Shown here piece after piece: positions 23,098 to 34,608 of a stretch of 64,000 bases of DNA (positions are counted from its first letter, which is position 1; each line of letters starts with the position of its first letter). Position numbers and translations under genes: made by a program. This DNA comes from Artocarpus heterophyllus (taxonomy: Eukaryota; Streptophyta; Magnoliopsida; Rosales; Moraceae), in the NCBI GenBank assembly GCA_025403435.1, contig CM046348.1, forward strand, positions 19,753,679 to 19,817,678, written 5' to 3'. Under the pieces are notes generated by a model. The model ran no database searches. It had not been told where the DNA came from and saw only the letters and a list, made by a program, of their open reading frames with translations.

Positions 23098-23188
23098 TAA
23101 GGGTATTTGGAAGGGTGATGGAACCGTTGGTTAGAACCACTTTTACTATAGCATGTGAGAGCTTTGTACTGTAGTAGTTTTTTTATTG
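23098..23188. repeat. Left half of a MITE split by a copia insertion
   Basis: TAAGGGTATTTGGAAGGGTGATGGAACC, then ACTATAGCATGTGAGAGCTTTGTACTGTAG and a T-run, which is the left half of the family seen whole at 32378. The remaining half resumes at 27621 after the copia element. Confidence 0.7.
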
Positions 23189-23199
23189 TTAACGTGGCC

Positions 23200-23862
23200 C
23201 ACAACGTTACAAAGGAGAATACTATAGCAGGGATGATGAAGGCTCTATCAGAGATATATGAGAAGCCCTTAGCCAATAACAAGGTACATCTCATGAAAAA
23301 GCTCTTTAATTTAAAAATGCCTAAAGGTGCCTTGGTGATAGAGCATCTGAATAGTTTCAATACCGTTATGAACTAATTGGTCTCGGTGGAGATTAAATTT
23401 GATGATGAGATAAATGCCCTAATTCTCTTGGCCTTGTTACCGAATAATTGGGAACCTATGAGGGTGGCTATTACCAATTCGATTAGGAATACAAATTTGA
23501 AGTTTTTTTATGTCAAAAACTCTATTTTGGCAAAAGAAGTTTGCAGGAAAGATTCAGGTGAAGCCTCAACGTCGAACTCGGCCCTTAATGTTGATAATAG
23601 GGGCAAGAAACTTGAGAGACATTCCAATAGAGATAATGGCAAGAGTGGTAAGTCGAGGAATGTGAGAAACAAGTCGAGAAATGATAGGATTATGGAGTGT
23701 TGGAACTGTGGAAAGACCGGCCACTTGAAGAAAAACTACAAGGCTCCAAGGAAGAATGAAGACAAGAATAATGACGTCACTAATGCCGCCACTAAAGAGT
23801 CACAGGATGCCTTGCTCTTGTCTGTTAACAATTCCCTTGATTTATGGGTGATAGATTCATGA
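23200..23862 (+). pseudogene. copia gag and start of protease, broken at the active site
   Basis: The gag C-terminal half carries the zinc knuckle CWNCGKTGHLKKNYKAP (CX2CX4H, with the last Cys of CX2CX4HX4C replaced by Tyr). An in-frame TAG interrupts it at about 23374. The frame ends at DLWVIDS-stop-VSFH, where copia proteases have the active-site triad DSG; the Gly codon has become TGA. Gag would package the RNA and the protease would cut the polyprotein. Confidence 0.85.
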
Positions 23863-25022
23863 GTGTCATTCACACCACTGCACACAGTTATATCTTGGAG
23901 AACTACGTTGTCGAAAATCATGGTAAGGTTTATCTTGTTAACGAAGAACCTTTAGATATTGTTGGCATTGGAGATGTCAGTTTGAAAATGCCTAATAGGT
24001 CTATGTGGAAGATTCATAAGGTGAGACATGTACCTAAATTAATGCACAATTTGATTTCGGTGAGGCAACTAGATGACGAAGGATACAATGTGACCTTTAA
24101 TTGTGGAGGTTGGAAAGTCACAAAGGGAGCTATGGTTGTTACTCGAGAATGTAAAGCTGAAACTCTCTATATTAATTCTAGTTGCAAAGATACCATAGCA
24201 GTTACTGACTCTGTTGCTAACACTGAGCTATGACACTATAGGCTCGGGCACATGAGTGAGAAGGAAATGTAGGTGCTTCACTCTAATGAAAAACTGCCAG
24301 GATTGAAAATAGTTGATCACTGGTTGTGTGAATGCTACATCTTTGGCAAGCAGAAGAGAGTTGGTTTCTCAAGAACAGGCAGAGAGCCTAAGTCCAAGAA
24401 GCTGGAGCTAGTTCATACTGATGTATGGGGACCTACGACAGTGACTTCCCTTAGTGGCGCTAACTACTATGTGACATTCATTGATGACTCAAGTAGGAAA
24501 GTATGGGTTTAGTTTTTGAAAAATAAATTTGATGTCTTTGATGCTTTCAAGAGATGGAAAGCTATGATGGAAAACGAGATAGATTTGAAGGTGAAGTGCT
24601 TGCAGTCTGACAATGGGGGAGAGTACTTAGATGATGACTTCAAGCAGTACTGTGCTGAGAATGGAATAAAGATAAAGGAGACCATTCCAAGGAAATCACA
24701 ATAGAACGGGGTAGTTGAAAGAATGAACAGAGCTCTAAACAAACGTGCCAGAAGCATGAGGTTACATGCGGGGCTACCAAAGTCATTTTGGACTGAGGCA
24801 ATTAATACAGTAGCTCATCTAATCAACAGAAGTCCATCCACACCGTTGAAGTTCAAGCTACCAGAAGAAGTATGGAGCGGCAAAAATGTTGACCTCTCTT
24901 ACTTGAAAGTATTTGGTTGTGTTTCGTATATTCACATTGATTCTATAGCTAGAAGTAAACTTGATGCAAAGTCTAAGAAGTGTTTTCTGGTTGGCTATGG
25001 TGGACTTGAGTTTGGTTATCGT
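23863..25022 (+). pseudogene. copia GAG-pre-integrase and integrase
   Basis: Reads HYRLGHMSEKEM and CECYIFGKQKR, the zinc-binding N-terminal part, then LVHTDVWGPTTV, LQSDNGGEYL and VVERMNRALN, which hold the D, D and E of the integrase core. In-frame stops interrupt it (near 24231, 24270, 24510 and 24702). The sequence FGCVSYIHI and SKKCFLVGY of the C-terminal part follows. Confidence 0.85.
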
Positions 25023-25319
25023 CTTTAGGATTACCAAAATTGGAACATTATTAGAAGCAAGGACACCTTCATCTTCGATGAAGGTGTTCTGTACAATAAC
25101 AAAGACAGCACTGACTCCAAGGGTTTAGGTTCTAAAGACAAGAAACCTGAGGTGATTCCATTGAAGGATCTTCTTGAAGTGGAAGTGAAAAATTCAGAAG
25201 TTGAAAACTAAGAAAATATTGCTCTAGAAGGAAACTAGAGTACTCTTGCCACACCAGTTAGGAGATCTAGCAGGACTATCAGACCGCCGCAAATATACTC
25301 CCCTTCTCTGCGTTACATT

Positions 25320-26660
25320 TTGTTGACCGATAGAGGGGAAACAGAGAGTTATGATGAAGCCGTGCAGGCTAAAGATTTGGTCAAGTGCGAGTTAGCCATG
25401 AGGGATGATATAAATTCCTTAATGTGCAATCAGACATGGCAACTAGTAGAGTTACCAAAAGGCAAAAAGCCTTTGCACAACAAGTGGGTATACCAGATTA
25501 AAGATGAATCTGATTGCAGTTAACGGTATAAGGCAAGGCTAGTGGTAAAAGGCTTTCAGCAAAAGTTGGGCATCGACTTTAATGAGATTTTTTCTCCGGT
25601 GGTGAAATTAACCAGGATCAAGATAGTACTTGCGCTAGTGGCAAATGAAGACTTGTTCTTGGAATAGTTGGATGTTAAGATAGCTTTTCTCTATGGTGAT
25701 TTGGAGGAGGAAATCTACATGAAGCAACCACAAGGTTTTGAAGTACCAGGTAAGAAGAACTTAGTGTGCAAACTTCAAAAGAGCTTGTATGGCCTCAAAC
25801 CAGCTCCCAGGCAGTGGTACAAGAAGTTTGATGATTTTATGTACGCAATGGTTTCTTGAGGTGTCAGTGAGATCAATGTTATTATGTGAAGAATTTTGGT
25901 GAGTCCTACATTATATTGTTGGTATATGTCGATAACATGCTAATAGCAAGAGGTTGCAAATAGGAGATTGACAAGCTAAAGAAGGAGCTATCTAAGGATT
26001 TTACAGTGAAGGATTAAGGTGCTGTAAAACAAATCCTTAGGATAAGAATAACGAGGAACAGTAATGGTCTGAAACTATCACAGGAAGAATATGTTGAAAA
26101 TGTGCTTAGCAGATTCAACATGACTAATATGAAGCCTGTAAGTACTCATTTGGCCAGTCACTTCAAGCTATCAAATGAGCAATCACCAACCATAGAGCAA
26201 GAACGAGACCACATGGCTAAGATGCCTTATGCTTCAGCAATAGGCAGTCTCATGTATGCCATGGTTTGTACCAAACCGGACATTGCACATGCAGTGGGAG
26301 TTGTGAGTAGGTACATAAGCAATCCAGGCAAGCACCATTGGGAGGCAGTGAAGTGGATTCTCAGATATCTAAGAGGTACTACGAGTTTAGCTTTGTGTTT
26401 CAAGAAGTCAAACTTGGGATTACAGGGCTATGTTGATGCTAATATGGCTAGAGACATTGATGGTAGAAAGAGTACCACCGGTTATGTCTATACTTTGGGT
26501 GGCACAGTAGTTAGTTGGGTTTTAAAGCTGCAAAAGATAGTTGCACTCTCTACAACAGAAGCAAAGTATGTGGCAATGACAGAAGCGAGTAAGGAGATGA
26601 TTTGGTTGCAGTCGTTTCTGGAAGAACTGGGTCACAAGCAAAAAAGGAGTGCGTTACACA
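25320..26660 (+). pseudogene. copia reverse transcriptase and RNase H
   Basis: RT motifs [34 protein letters not shown] and [13 protein letters not shown] are followed by LVYVDNMLIA, where the family has YVDD; the second catalytic Asp is Asn here. RNase H follows with GYVDANMARDIDGRKSTTGY, ALSTTEAKYVAM and KEMIWLQSFLEELG. Stops occur near 25521, 25667, 25857 and later. Confidence 0.88.
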
Positions 26661-26961
26661 GTGACAGTTAGAGTGCCATTCACTTGGCAAAAAATCCTGT
26701 TTTTCATGCTAGGACGAAGCATATTCAATTGAAGTATCACTTCATCAAATCGGCTGTGGAAGATAGAGTGTTAAAGCTTGAGAAGATTCTTGGGAGTCAG
26801 AATCCAGCAGATATGCTCACCAAGATGGTTCCGATCGAGAAACTAAAGTTGTGCGTAACTTCAATTGTGCACAAATTCAGTTGGACTTCTCCATGAGGCA
26901 TGAGAAGTTATTGCCACTGCAGTTAGAGACGTGGTGATTGATTAGTCTCCCAGTGGGAGAT

Positions 26962-27620
26962 TGTTGCAATGTGGAGCCAAATCAACCTAGCAAAAGAAGA
27001 AGAAGAAGAAAAAAAAAAGAGAATAGAGGGGTAGTGGCCGGGCGCCGCGGTGCCTAGAATGAAGGCCACAACGCCCGCCCAAAATTATACCCGGTGCCAT
27101 GGTGCCTGCCTGAGATTCAACTAGTGCCACGACGCCTAAAATGAGGGCCACGGCGTCCAAAGTTTGTCTTTTTGCTATTTTCTGTGTAAAAGTCGGGTTT
27201 TTTGAAACCAAAAACAGAAAACTACTAGGGTTTCTCAGTAGTTGCTATTTTTTCTCTTCTTTGGGGTATAAATAGACATAAGGTGCCTAGGGTTGAGAGA
27301 AAGTGACATTATTTTGTGTGAGGCATATATATTTTTTTTGTGTGAGAGCTCTATTGTTGAGAGAAAAATTCCCACAGAAAGTGCTAGGTAGAAGAGATAT
27401 TTAGGAAACACAATTTGAGAGTGTGTGATAAATTTCTCTTATAATCTGTAATCTTCTTTATCATAGTGGAATCTGCAGCTGCAGAAACAGTGCGTAGTCT
27501 CGAATTTGGACGAACCTGTATAAAAATTTAGTGTCTTTTTTTTCTTCTTTTCTCCAATTTTTTTCTGCAATTATTCGTTTTTGCGATCCTTAGAATTAGG
27601 AGGTGCCTAATTCCCCAACA
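26962..27620 (+). repeat. 3' LTR of the copia element
   Basis: Starts TGTTGCAATG directly after the purine-rich GTGGGAGAT (polypurine tract) and ends CCCCAACA, so the ends are TGTTG...CAACA. A TATA-like GGTATAAATAGAC lies near 27265 and transcript-start-like sequence follows. No matching 5' LTR occurs in the window. Length is about 659 bp. Confidence 0.8.
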
Positions 27621-27695
27621 CATGCGAGGGCTTTACACTGTTTAGAATTTAGTTTGTGGTGGAAACCGTTGCCAAATAGCCGGTTACACTGCTTT
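27621..27695. repeat. Right half of the MITE split by the copia element
   Basis: CATGCGAGGGCTTTACACTGTTTAG...TTTGTGGTGGAAACCGTTGCCAAATAG continues the MITE interrupted at 23188. Confidence 0.65.
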
Positions 27696-27699
27696 ATCA

Positions 27700-29347
27700 C
27701 TAGGTTATTTGCAAACACTTTTATTGGTAACATTCCAAACTTGCTTTGTTATTCGTTTTTCCACCTCTATTGTAGTGGACCAACTCAGGTGCACGTCATA
27801 TGAATTACTAGGATTATATGCCCAATTTCAATTTAAATCTTAATTAGTGTTTAAATATGGCACATCTTTATTCTCTCCTTTCAAATATCTTGGGGTTGGC
27901 GGGACTGAAAAAGTGACTCATTTCTTCACTTCAAATCGCTATTCTAATCCACACCTACTGGCATTTGTTGCAATGACAAAATAGTATATTTCCTTCCAGA
28001 CTTGAAGGACTTACAATTCTGAAAGGTTTCATGAGCATCATTTTGTGAAATGATAGTATTATTTAAGTTTTAAAATTGGAACAAAAAAAATCTATCTTAC
28101 CCATTTATGTCCGGTCAAGAATTGTATGATTTAAATTTAAAATACAACTCATTCTTAAAAAAGACGAGGAAAAAAAAACCTTGTTCTGAAGAGGGTGGCC
28201 TCCAATGAAATTATTCATATAAAACGAATAATACCACATCTAGAGGACATTAAGTATAAGATGGCAAAATTCAGATTTTAAGCTTTAATTTCAAATCAAT
28301 CCATTCTGAACCAACCTTTCAGAAGGCCAAGCTACATAAATGAAGAATAATTCGTACTTTTTTTACTCGAAAAGCATATGCTACTATTCTACAAAAGCAC
28401 GCATGCAATGTTATTCAATATATATAAAAAAATGAAAATAACAACATCGTCACAATTAGACCGGAGGACGTACTAGCAATTACAAGGTTCTTTGCCGGAG
28501 GCACTGAAAATTATTTCTGGAGACGCCATATGAAGGGCGCCGGCGAGGTGTACAGCGGTGACTCGGACAAGTTAAATTGAGTGGCTAGGCGAGTCAAACG
28601 ATTCATGTGTTTCGATGCTGCAGTGCCAGTGAACTCCCAGCAAGATGAGTGCGAGAGTGAGTGCTAGTGAGTGAGCATGCTTGAGTAATTGTATTGAGCC
28701 TTTTGTGCGACGTGGACAGGTACTTCAGTATCCCTTCATATTTCCATCTTATTTTTACATTATTTTAGGTGACACTTGATTAAAAAAAAATATAGTTTTT
28801 GAATTAACTAAAAAACATAGGGTATAAAAAATAATTATTCCTTATAAATTTAATGCTAAAAGCCATATGGATGAGCGAGTTGCGTTAACACGATTAAAAA
28901 ACCATGCATGTACTTCTTTGAGTAATTTGAGGCCAATAAATAATCGACTTTTCACGCGTAATTCAAGATATATATGTGATCTAACTATGAAAAATAATGG
29001 CAACTCTTGGATGGAATTTCTCCAAGGTTTTTATGAAGTGAAAAAAAAAAAAAAAAACCACACACACGCGGGCACAAACTAGTTTTCTTCAAGTTTTTTA
29101 AAATCACGTGTAAAGGACAAACACTTATTGGCCATTGCAACAATTACTCTTAGGAGTGGATTGGAACAGGTATTTGAGGTCAATAAATGAGTCACATTTT
29201 TAGTTCCTCCAAAATATTAGAAAAATGTGAAGGAGAAAATAAAGACGCACCATATAAGCGTTCAATAAAGATTAAAGACTAAATAGACATTGCCCATATA
29301 GAGATGTATTTTCTTTCCCTTCCAAACGGGAGCTCACTCTCTTCTTG

Positions 29348-29402
<55 letters not shown>

Positions 29403-29489
29403 CCTTGCCATTTCCTTTCCATTTACTTCACGTATGTGTAATATTTTTCACTCCTTTCCTATTTGTTAACCCACCTACCAAACATAGCC
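27700..29489. other. AT-rich intergenic with a long (TA)n microsatellite
   Basis: A TA microsatellite of about 25 repeats occupies 29348-29399. About 28450-28690 is GC-richer with no recognised content. The rest shows no gene. Confidence 0.5.
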
Positions 29490-31490
29490 TTAAAGATCGT
29501 TGCGGCGGAAATGGGTGTACTTTCCGGAGGGATTTCCAAAAGATCCTCAACCTGCAATATATAGGCCACAAAGCAGTACAGGTTATTGAAATATGGAGAA
29601 ACGTAACAGGAAAACCAAAGTTGAGCAGAACTGATTAGTACAGCAACCAGATTTGGAAAAACTTAATTGACAGAAGAATCTAAGAAGAGAAAAATAACAT
29701 ACTAAGAGTTTTATTGAATAGAGATCAATACACGACATTATAATTAAAGAGCAAAAGGAATGGTTTACTTACCACAACATGCTGCTTCCAATAATTTTTA
29801 ATTCCTGGCAGGTGACAGTTTCCCACGACTGCAACTACTGAACTTTGCTTGCTGGCAACTGTTAGTAATTCGTTCCTGAGTTAATGTGGTACAAATAGAG
29901 GTGTAAAAATGAATAACAAAGCACGTTCGAAAGTTGCCAATAGAAGCATTTGCAATTTGCAATATAGGCTTTTGACAACCAAGTAAAGAAATCAAAAGGG
30001 ATGCATGAAATAGGGCAAAACTAAACAAAATACAAGGTTTGCAAAATTTTTCATTTTGAACTGTGGCATCACCAGGAGCAAAATAAAAGAAGTTTCATTA
30101 AACAAACTTAAACCAAACTCAAACAACAAATATGGGTTTCAATCAAGTATGTTTTAGCTCGGAATGATGACTTTCTAAGTTCTTGACACTCTATACACAA
30201 ATATATAATGTAGCGAAACTAACTCTTGGAGAAGAATATCGTCCAAAAAAAAAAAAAAAACTCTTAGAGAAGAACGGAAAAAGAATACTCACTGATCTCG
30301 CTCGTCTATAATAGTCTTCACAAGGGTGGGGAAATTTCGGTAACCACCCCATTTTTTCAGCTGAAGATAAGCAAGACCAGTTTACAAACTAGTGATTGGC
30401 AACACAAATAGAAGACTCGTTTCCAAACTCATAGGCCTACATATTTGCATGTTGTGGGATAAATCACCCCATTTTTCCATGATCAACTTAAGGGAAAATT
30501 TAGGTTACCATTTGTTTAACATCTTCAGTAAAGAGATTACCAGGATAAGGAGTAAGTAGATCAGCTTAATCTTACCCCAAAGCGGCATAAGTCTCACAGC
30601 CCTTTTCTTTGTAATCTGCTTCACGCAAACACTATCATCAAGACAATCCTTTCGAAGAATGAAAAGGTTTCCTTAAACAAGGATTGCAAATTTGAGTTGA
30701 CAATGGTAGGCAGTGGCCGAGCTAGAGAATTTTTCCAATGGAGGCGTAAATTAAACCAAAATTTTTATTTAAAACACATTATTACCATTTTAATAGAGTT
30801 TAATTCAATTTTTAAAATTTACAATTTATAAACACAAATTTTTATAAATGTTATCTTTAAGATTTCTTTTATAAATACCACTCATGTTCTTGTAATATGA
30901 ATTATAGTATAGTATAAACTTTTTTAAGTGTAACATAAATAAAAACAATTTTAAAATGAGTGACATAATATGTAATTTTCTTGTTTACAAAATTATAAAT
31001 TAATATAATATTGTGATTGAGTTATTGTTTATTTTGTATTTTAAAATTGAAATATAATAGATGATTTGGTTTGAACCAAAACTTTTGGTTCAATTTAAAA
31101 TTATTGTAGTATTTTTTTCTTATAAAATTTAAATTGCTGAATTATTTACGGTTTAAACCAAAGTTCCTAAACGCTCTAAAAATTTAAAAGATAAAATTCA
31201 AGGACATAGTTGAAACTTTTTAAAAAGTTTTTATATAAATATTGTCAAGAATAAGTTTCATTTTAATATTAGACCTAAATCATAAAGGTGTCCTTGGGCC
31301 AAAAGGGGGGGCATCCCCACTTTGCTTAACGCGGCTCCGCTGCTAGGATGATGGAGGCAAAATGTTACCTCAGGAGGACGGTCGCCAACAATCACTTTAC
31401 CACCACACTTCAGAGCTTCTACATACGCCACAGAATACTTGGAACAAAAATAAAGCCCCTTTTTCTCAGCAAGCTTACAGAAAACCAAAA
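29490..31490 (-). pseudogene. Partial intron-containing copy of the TraB gene (exons 5-9)
   Basis: Minus-strand segments match the last exons of the TraB gene at 12361-15904, in order: about 31367-31490 (exon 5, EALKCGGKVIVGDRPPE), 30510-30625 (exon 6, truncated), 30293-30365 (exon 7), 29777-29880 (exon 8, SSVVAVVGNCHLPGIKNYWK) and 29505-29555 (start of exon 9). Splice-like borders and intron positions are kept, so the copy was made from DNA, not mRNA. Exons 1-4 are absent, exons 6 and 7 carry indels, and there is no promoter or start. It is a dead fragment. Confidence 0.85.
30830..30985 (+). repeat. Dispersed ~160-bp MITE-like repeat, copy 4, inside the TraB pseudogene
   Basis: Matches copies at 9750 and 22115: TTTTTATAAATGTTATCTTTAAGAT, a middle with TTTTTTAAGTGTAACATAAA, and GAGTGACATAATATGTAATTTTC. 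It lies in what corresponds to intron 5 of the TraB copy. Confidence 0.6.
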
Positions 31491-31574
31491 GAGAATTATA
31501 ATGCATGAAAAATGGGATCAGTATTCTCAATATCTGGCTGAGGACAAGGACAAAACCAATATACTTCCCGACCG

Positions 31575-31795
31575 GGCGAATGGGAAGGAATGGGTGGTCA
31601 GGGAGGTTCACGGTCATTCTCCTTCTCCTTCGGTGGTTCTGACGACTCAAGTTCGTTTGGGACATCTTCTCTAATTTTTTTGGAGGAAATTTTAAAAGCG
31701 GAAGTCAGTTTGGTGGTTTTGGTGCTGGGACCTAGTCCCAATCTGCCTCTAGAAATCCGTCAAAGAGCATCAAGGCCATAAATTCTCAAATATAT
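31575..31795 (+). pseudogene. DnaJ-family fragment (ERdj3A-like G/F-rich region)
   Basis: On the plus strand GMGGQGGSRSFSFSFGGSDD is followed, after a frameshift, by DIFSNFFGGNFKSGSQFGG and then SRNPSKSIKAINSQIYK. The Gly/Phe-rich linker and the KSIKAINS stretch resemble the region after the J domain in plant ER DnaJ proteins of the ERdj3A type. The J domain and the rest are absent. It abuts the truncated end of the TraB copy in the opposite orientation. Confidence 0.5.
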
Positions 31796-31799
31796 AAGT

Positions 31800-32375
31800 A
31801 AGAAATGGTTGAGCCATTTTACCAATTTTAGTGTCTCTCTAAAGCTTTCTGATTTGGTTCTCTCTAAAGTTCACAACGTCTTGGATTCGCGAATAAGCAC
31901 CTCCTTGAACGTCATCGAAGTCTCCAATTGCGATGAAGAGGACGATTCCTACGAGGTCGCGAGTGATGAAGACCGATGGCGACGAGGCGGTGAAGAATGG
32001 TGATATCTTATCTTCTGCAATCTACTCGCGATCTCTACCGCACAGATCTAACGTTCTGGTGCGGAGTTCACCGAAGGACCTTGATGTTGATCGTCCTTGC
32101 GAGGCCGAGCGATGACGATGGTGAAGCTGAGTTTTTTTCATTTATGTTGTTTGGTTGTTAGGGAGAGCACGGGGAGTTACTGTAATTTGCTACTAGCTTG
32201 TTGCTTCTCTCAAGCTCTTAAGCTTTTTAATGTCTTCCATCTGGGATTTGGCTTGTCGTAGTCCAAATCCTCTTTGTTATACTCTATTTTGAGTTTCAGA
32301 GGCTTGCTCCATGGAGGAGAGAGAAAGAAGAGAGCAGAAGAGAGAGGCTTAGACGGTTGTAAGCATTTTTATTTA
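31800..32375. other. Intergenic, unrecognised GC-richer stretch
   Basis: About 31860-32120 is rich in GAAGTC, GATGAAGA and CGACG-type sequence with short open frames on the plus strand that resemble no family I know. It may be more captured gene debris. Confidence 0.3.
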
Positions 32376-32377
32376 TA

Positions 32378-32575
32378 GGGTGTTAAGAAAGGTGGTGGGA
32401 ATAAGTTGTTGGAACCATTTTTATTGTAACATGTGAGAGTTTTATATTGTAGCATATTTTTTTTTGTTACTGTAGCATGTGAGAGCTTTGCATTGTTTAT
32501 AACTGAGATTGTTCATAACTGAGATTGTGGTGGGAACTGAGTGGTTCCCACCACTGCCAAACACCCCCTTAATGA
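32378..32575. repeat. MITE of the GGTGTTTGG family, nearly complete
   Basis: Left end AGGGTGTTAAGAAAGGTGGTGGGAA, right end TTCCCACCACTGCCAAACACCCCCT: imperfect terminal inverted repeats of about 25 bp. The interior has two CATGTGAGAG units, a T-run and ATAACTGAGATTGT twice. It is about 200 bp with no coding sequence, as expected for a non-autonomous DNA transposon. The target duplication is unclear. Confidence 0.75.
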
Positions 32576-32576
32576 T

Positions 32577-33434
32577 GGATTAACTATAAAAATTTTCCCA
32601 CAAAATTATAGCTTTTATAATAGTTTACTCCCAAACGTTAAAATACAATATATATTCCTCTAAAGTATGAATTGTTAATAAAAATAGACATTTTGTTAAA
32701 ATTTTAATAGAGAATTGACAAACAATTATAAAGTTATGAATATTTGATAATTTTAATCATAAAATAACTATAAAAATTAAAACTATAATAAAAATAGTCT
32801 TTATTGATTATTAAAAACAAAAAAAAATAATTAAAACCATAATACCAATGGAATTCTTCTTTATTGGTAAACCAAAATTTTCTTCAAAATTTTATTTTTC
32901 ATATCTAAAACATATTTTAAAATTTTAAAAGTTATATATATTAATGGAATACAAAAGAATATAACATAAATATATTTAACATAACAAGAAATATAACACA
33001 AAATTTTCAAAGAGAAAAAAATTATTAATAAATTTTCTTTCATATTTTTGAAGTTTTTATTGGTATTTATACTTTTTAAAATTTCAAGATACTTTTTGAG
33101 TAAAAAAAAAGTTAATAAAATTTTAGAGAAAATTGTAGTATATTGTAAAAAAATATAAAACAGATCCAGATAGTGGTATGCTTTTAGTTGATTTTTTATT
33201 ATCAATAAAGACTATTTTTATTATAATTTTAATTTTTTTTGTTGTTTTGATAACTATGATTACCAAAATACACTTAACTTTAAAAGTATTTGTAAATTTG
33301 CCATTGAAATTCTAACAAGATGACCATTTTTGTTAACAGTTCATATTTCAGGGGAACAAATGTTACGCTTTGAAGTTTGGGAAGGTAAAGTGTTATAAAG
33401 GTTATAGTTTAGGGGGAATTTTTATAATTAATCC
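32577..33434. mobile_element. Foldback-type element with ~250-bp terminal inverted repeats
   Basis: The left end GGATTAACTATAAAAATTTT and the right end, read in reverse, GGATTAATTATAAAAATTCC agree. The inversion continues inward: AGTATGAATTGTTAATAAAAAT against ATATGAACTGTTAACAAAAATG, and ATAATAAAAATAGTCTTTATTG near 32800 matches the reverse strand near 33215 almost exactly. The middle is AT-rich with no transposase. Length is about 858 bp. It sits directly beside the MITE at 32378. No clear target duplication was identified. Confidence 0.75.
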
Positions 33435-34150
33435 TTAAATTGTTGTTATTTTACTAGTATACCCTCCTATAATTGAGCACATGCTTTGCACATGGTGCAT
33501 TTCGTTATGTTTTGGGTTAATTTTGACGGAAGTAAGGATGTAAACGGGGTAGGTTTGGTCTGGGTTTAGCAATATCATTCCTGTCCTCGATCCTTGTTTA
33601 CACTACCATCCCCGCTCTATAAACCACCTAAGGTAGGGTAGGGCAAGGCAGGGATTCCCCAGTAGGATAACGGGCGAGGATGGTGCTCTAGTACCTCGTA
33701 ACTTCAAGAACAACTTTTTTTGTTTTTTTTACTACGTGCAATAAAATAGAATTTGAACAATATAAATAAAGCATCTAACAACATATATCAACTAAAAAAA
33801 CACAAAATTAAGCATATTAAATATATATTTATATTTTAAAAAAACTAAATATGTATAAGTATACCAGGAAGGTTCGGGCCGGGGAACACAATACCATCCC
33901 GCCCGCCCTGGTTAGCATATATTCCGGAAAAATCCATCCCGACTCCGAAACCGCTTAAAGCGGGGAATCCATCCCATTCGGTGCGGGGCACTACTTTGAA
34001 GGGTAAATTGTCATTTTCTAGAAATTTATCAATTGCTATGGTTTAAGGAGCTCAGGATTGTTGTGCTAAAATAAAGAAAAAGGCCAAAGCTTCACCTATC
34101 AAACTAAAGGACCAAATTACTCAAATAAATTGGACAAATAATTCAGCCTC
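33435..34150. other. Intergenic with GGGG/CCCC-rich repeat sequence
   Basis: About 33535-33990 holds GGATGTAAACGGGGTAGG and later GGGAATCCATCCCATTCGGTGCGGGG, the type of GC-rich short repeat often seen in plant genomes; the two parts are loosely inverted. The unit boundaries could not be fixed. Confidence 0.4.
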
Positions 34151-34608
34151 TGCTTCTCTCGCACGCAATAAACCCCTTCAGACTTTGCACTGACCGATTG
34201 AAGCAAGCTCGTCGTCGGCCCATTCTCTCCCCCTCTTTCTTTCCGAGGTAATCTTTCTCTTAAACTATTCATTTCGATCTGAAATCCTCTATTTTTTCAC
34301 TTACTTTTACTGACAAACCTAAGGATTACAAACTTTCTCCCTTGCTTTCCCACTCTTTCTCAGCAACCAAACATCGCACTATCACTAACAGGCCTAAGGT
34401 TTTTCGTCCATCTATTTGTTTCAATAACGGCCATTTTGTTTGGCAGGGAATCCATAGATTTAATATGCTAGTTTGTTTGTGGGCTCAAATCTTCTCCTGA
34501 TTCTATATCTGCTAATCGGTTTCGTTCCTCGCCGGTGAAACTTTTGGGTCTTTTTCGTCGTCGGAAGATTATTTTTTTCTGGTATTCAGCTTCATTATTA
34601 CTGCGGCG
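34150..34608 (+). promoter_or_regulatory. Promoter and 5' leader region of the CCCH gene
   Basis: CT-rich sequence (CTCTCCCCCTCTTTCTTTCC near 34220) of the kind common in plant 5' leaders lies upstream of the ATG. GAGGTAATC near 34245 could be a donor of a leader intron, but no acceptor could be chosen with confidence. No clear TATA box is seen. Confidence 0.35.

Larger units (their letters stand above)
23191..27620 (+). mobile_element. 5'-truncated Ty1/copia retrotransposon (Tork/TNT1-like)
   Basis: Gag, protease, integrase, RT and RNase H occur in copia order on the plus strand, followed by a polypurine tract and a 3' LTR at 26962-27620. The 5' LTR and the first part of gag are missing: the element starts inside gag directly against MITE sequence. 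The open frames are broken by in-frame stops, and at least two catalytic motifs are altered. RNase H text such as RKSTTGYVYTLGG and the overall order suit the Tork/TNT1 lineage. The element is not autonomous. Confidence 0.9.

Noticed and set aside
29348..29399. TA run as a promoter or insertion hot spot
   Set aside because: A plain microsatellite with no gene beside it.
32861..33205. 114-residue open frame on the minus strand
   Set aside because: Lies in the AT-rich centre of the foldback element; Ile/Phe/Lys/Tyr-rich with no motif.
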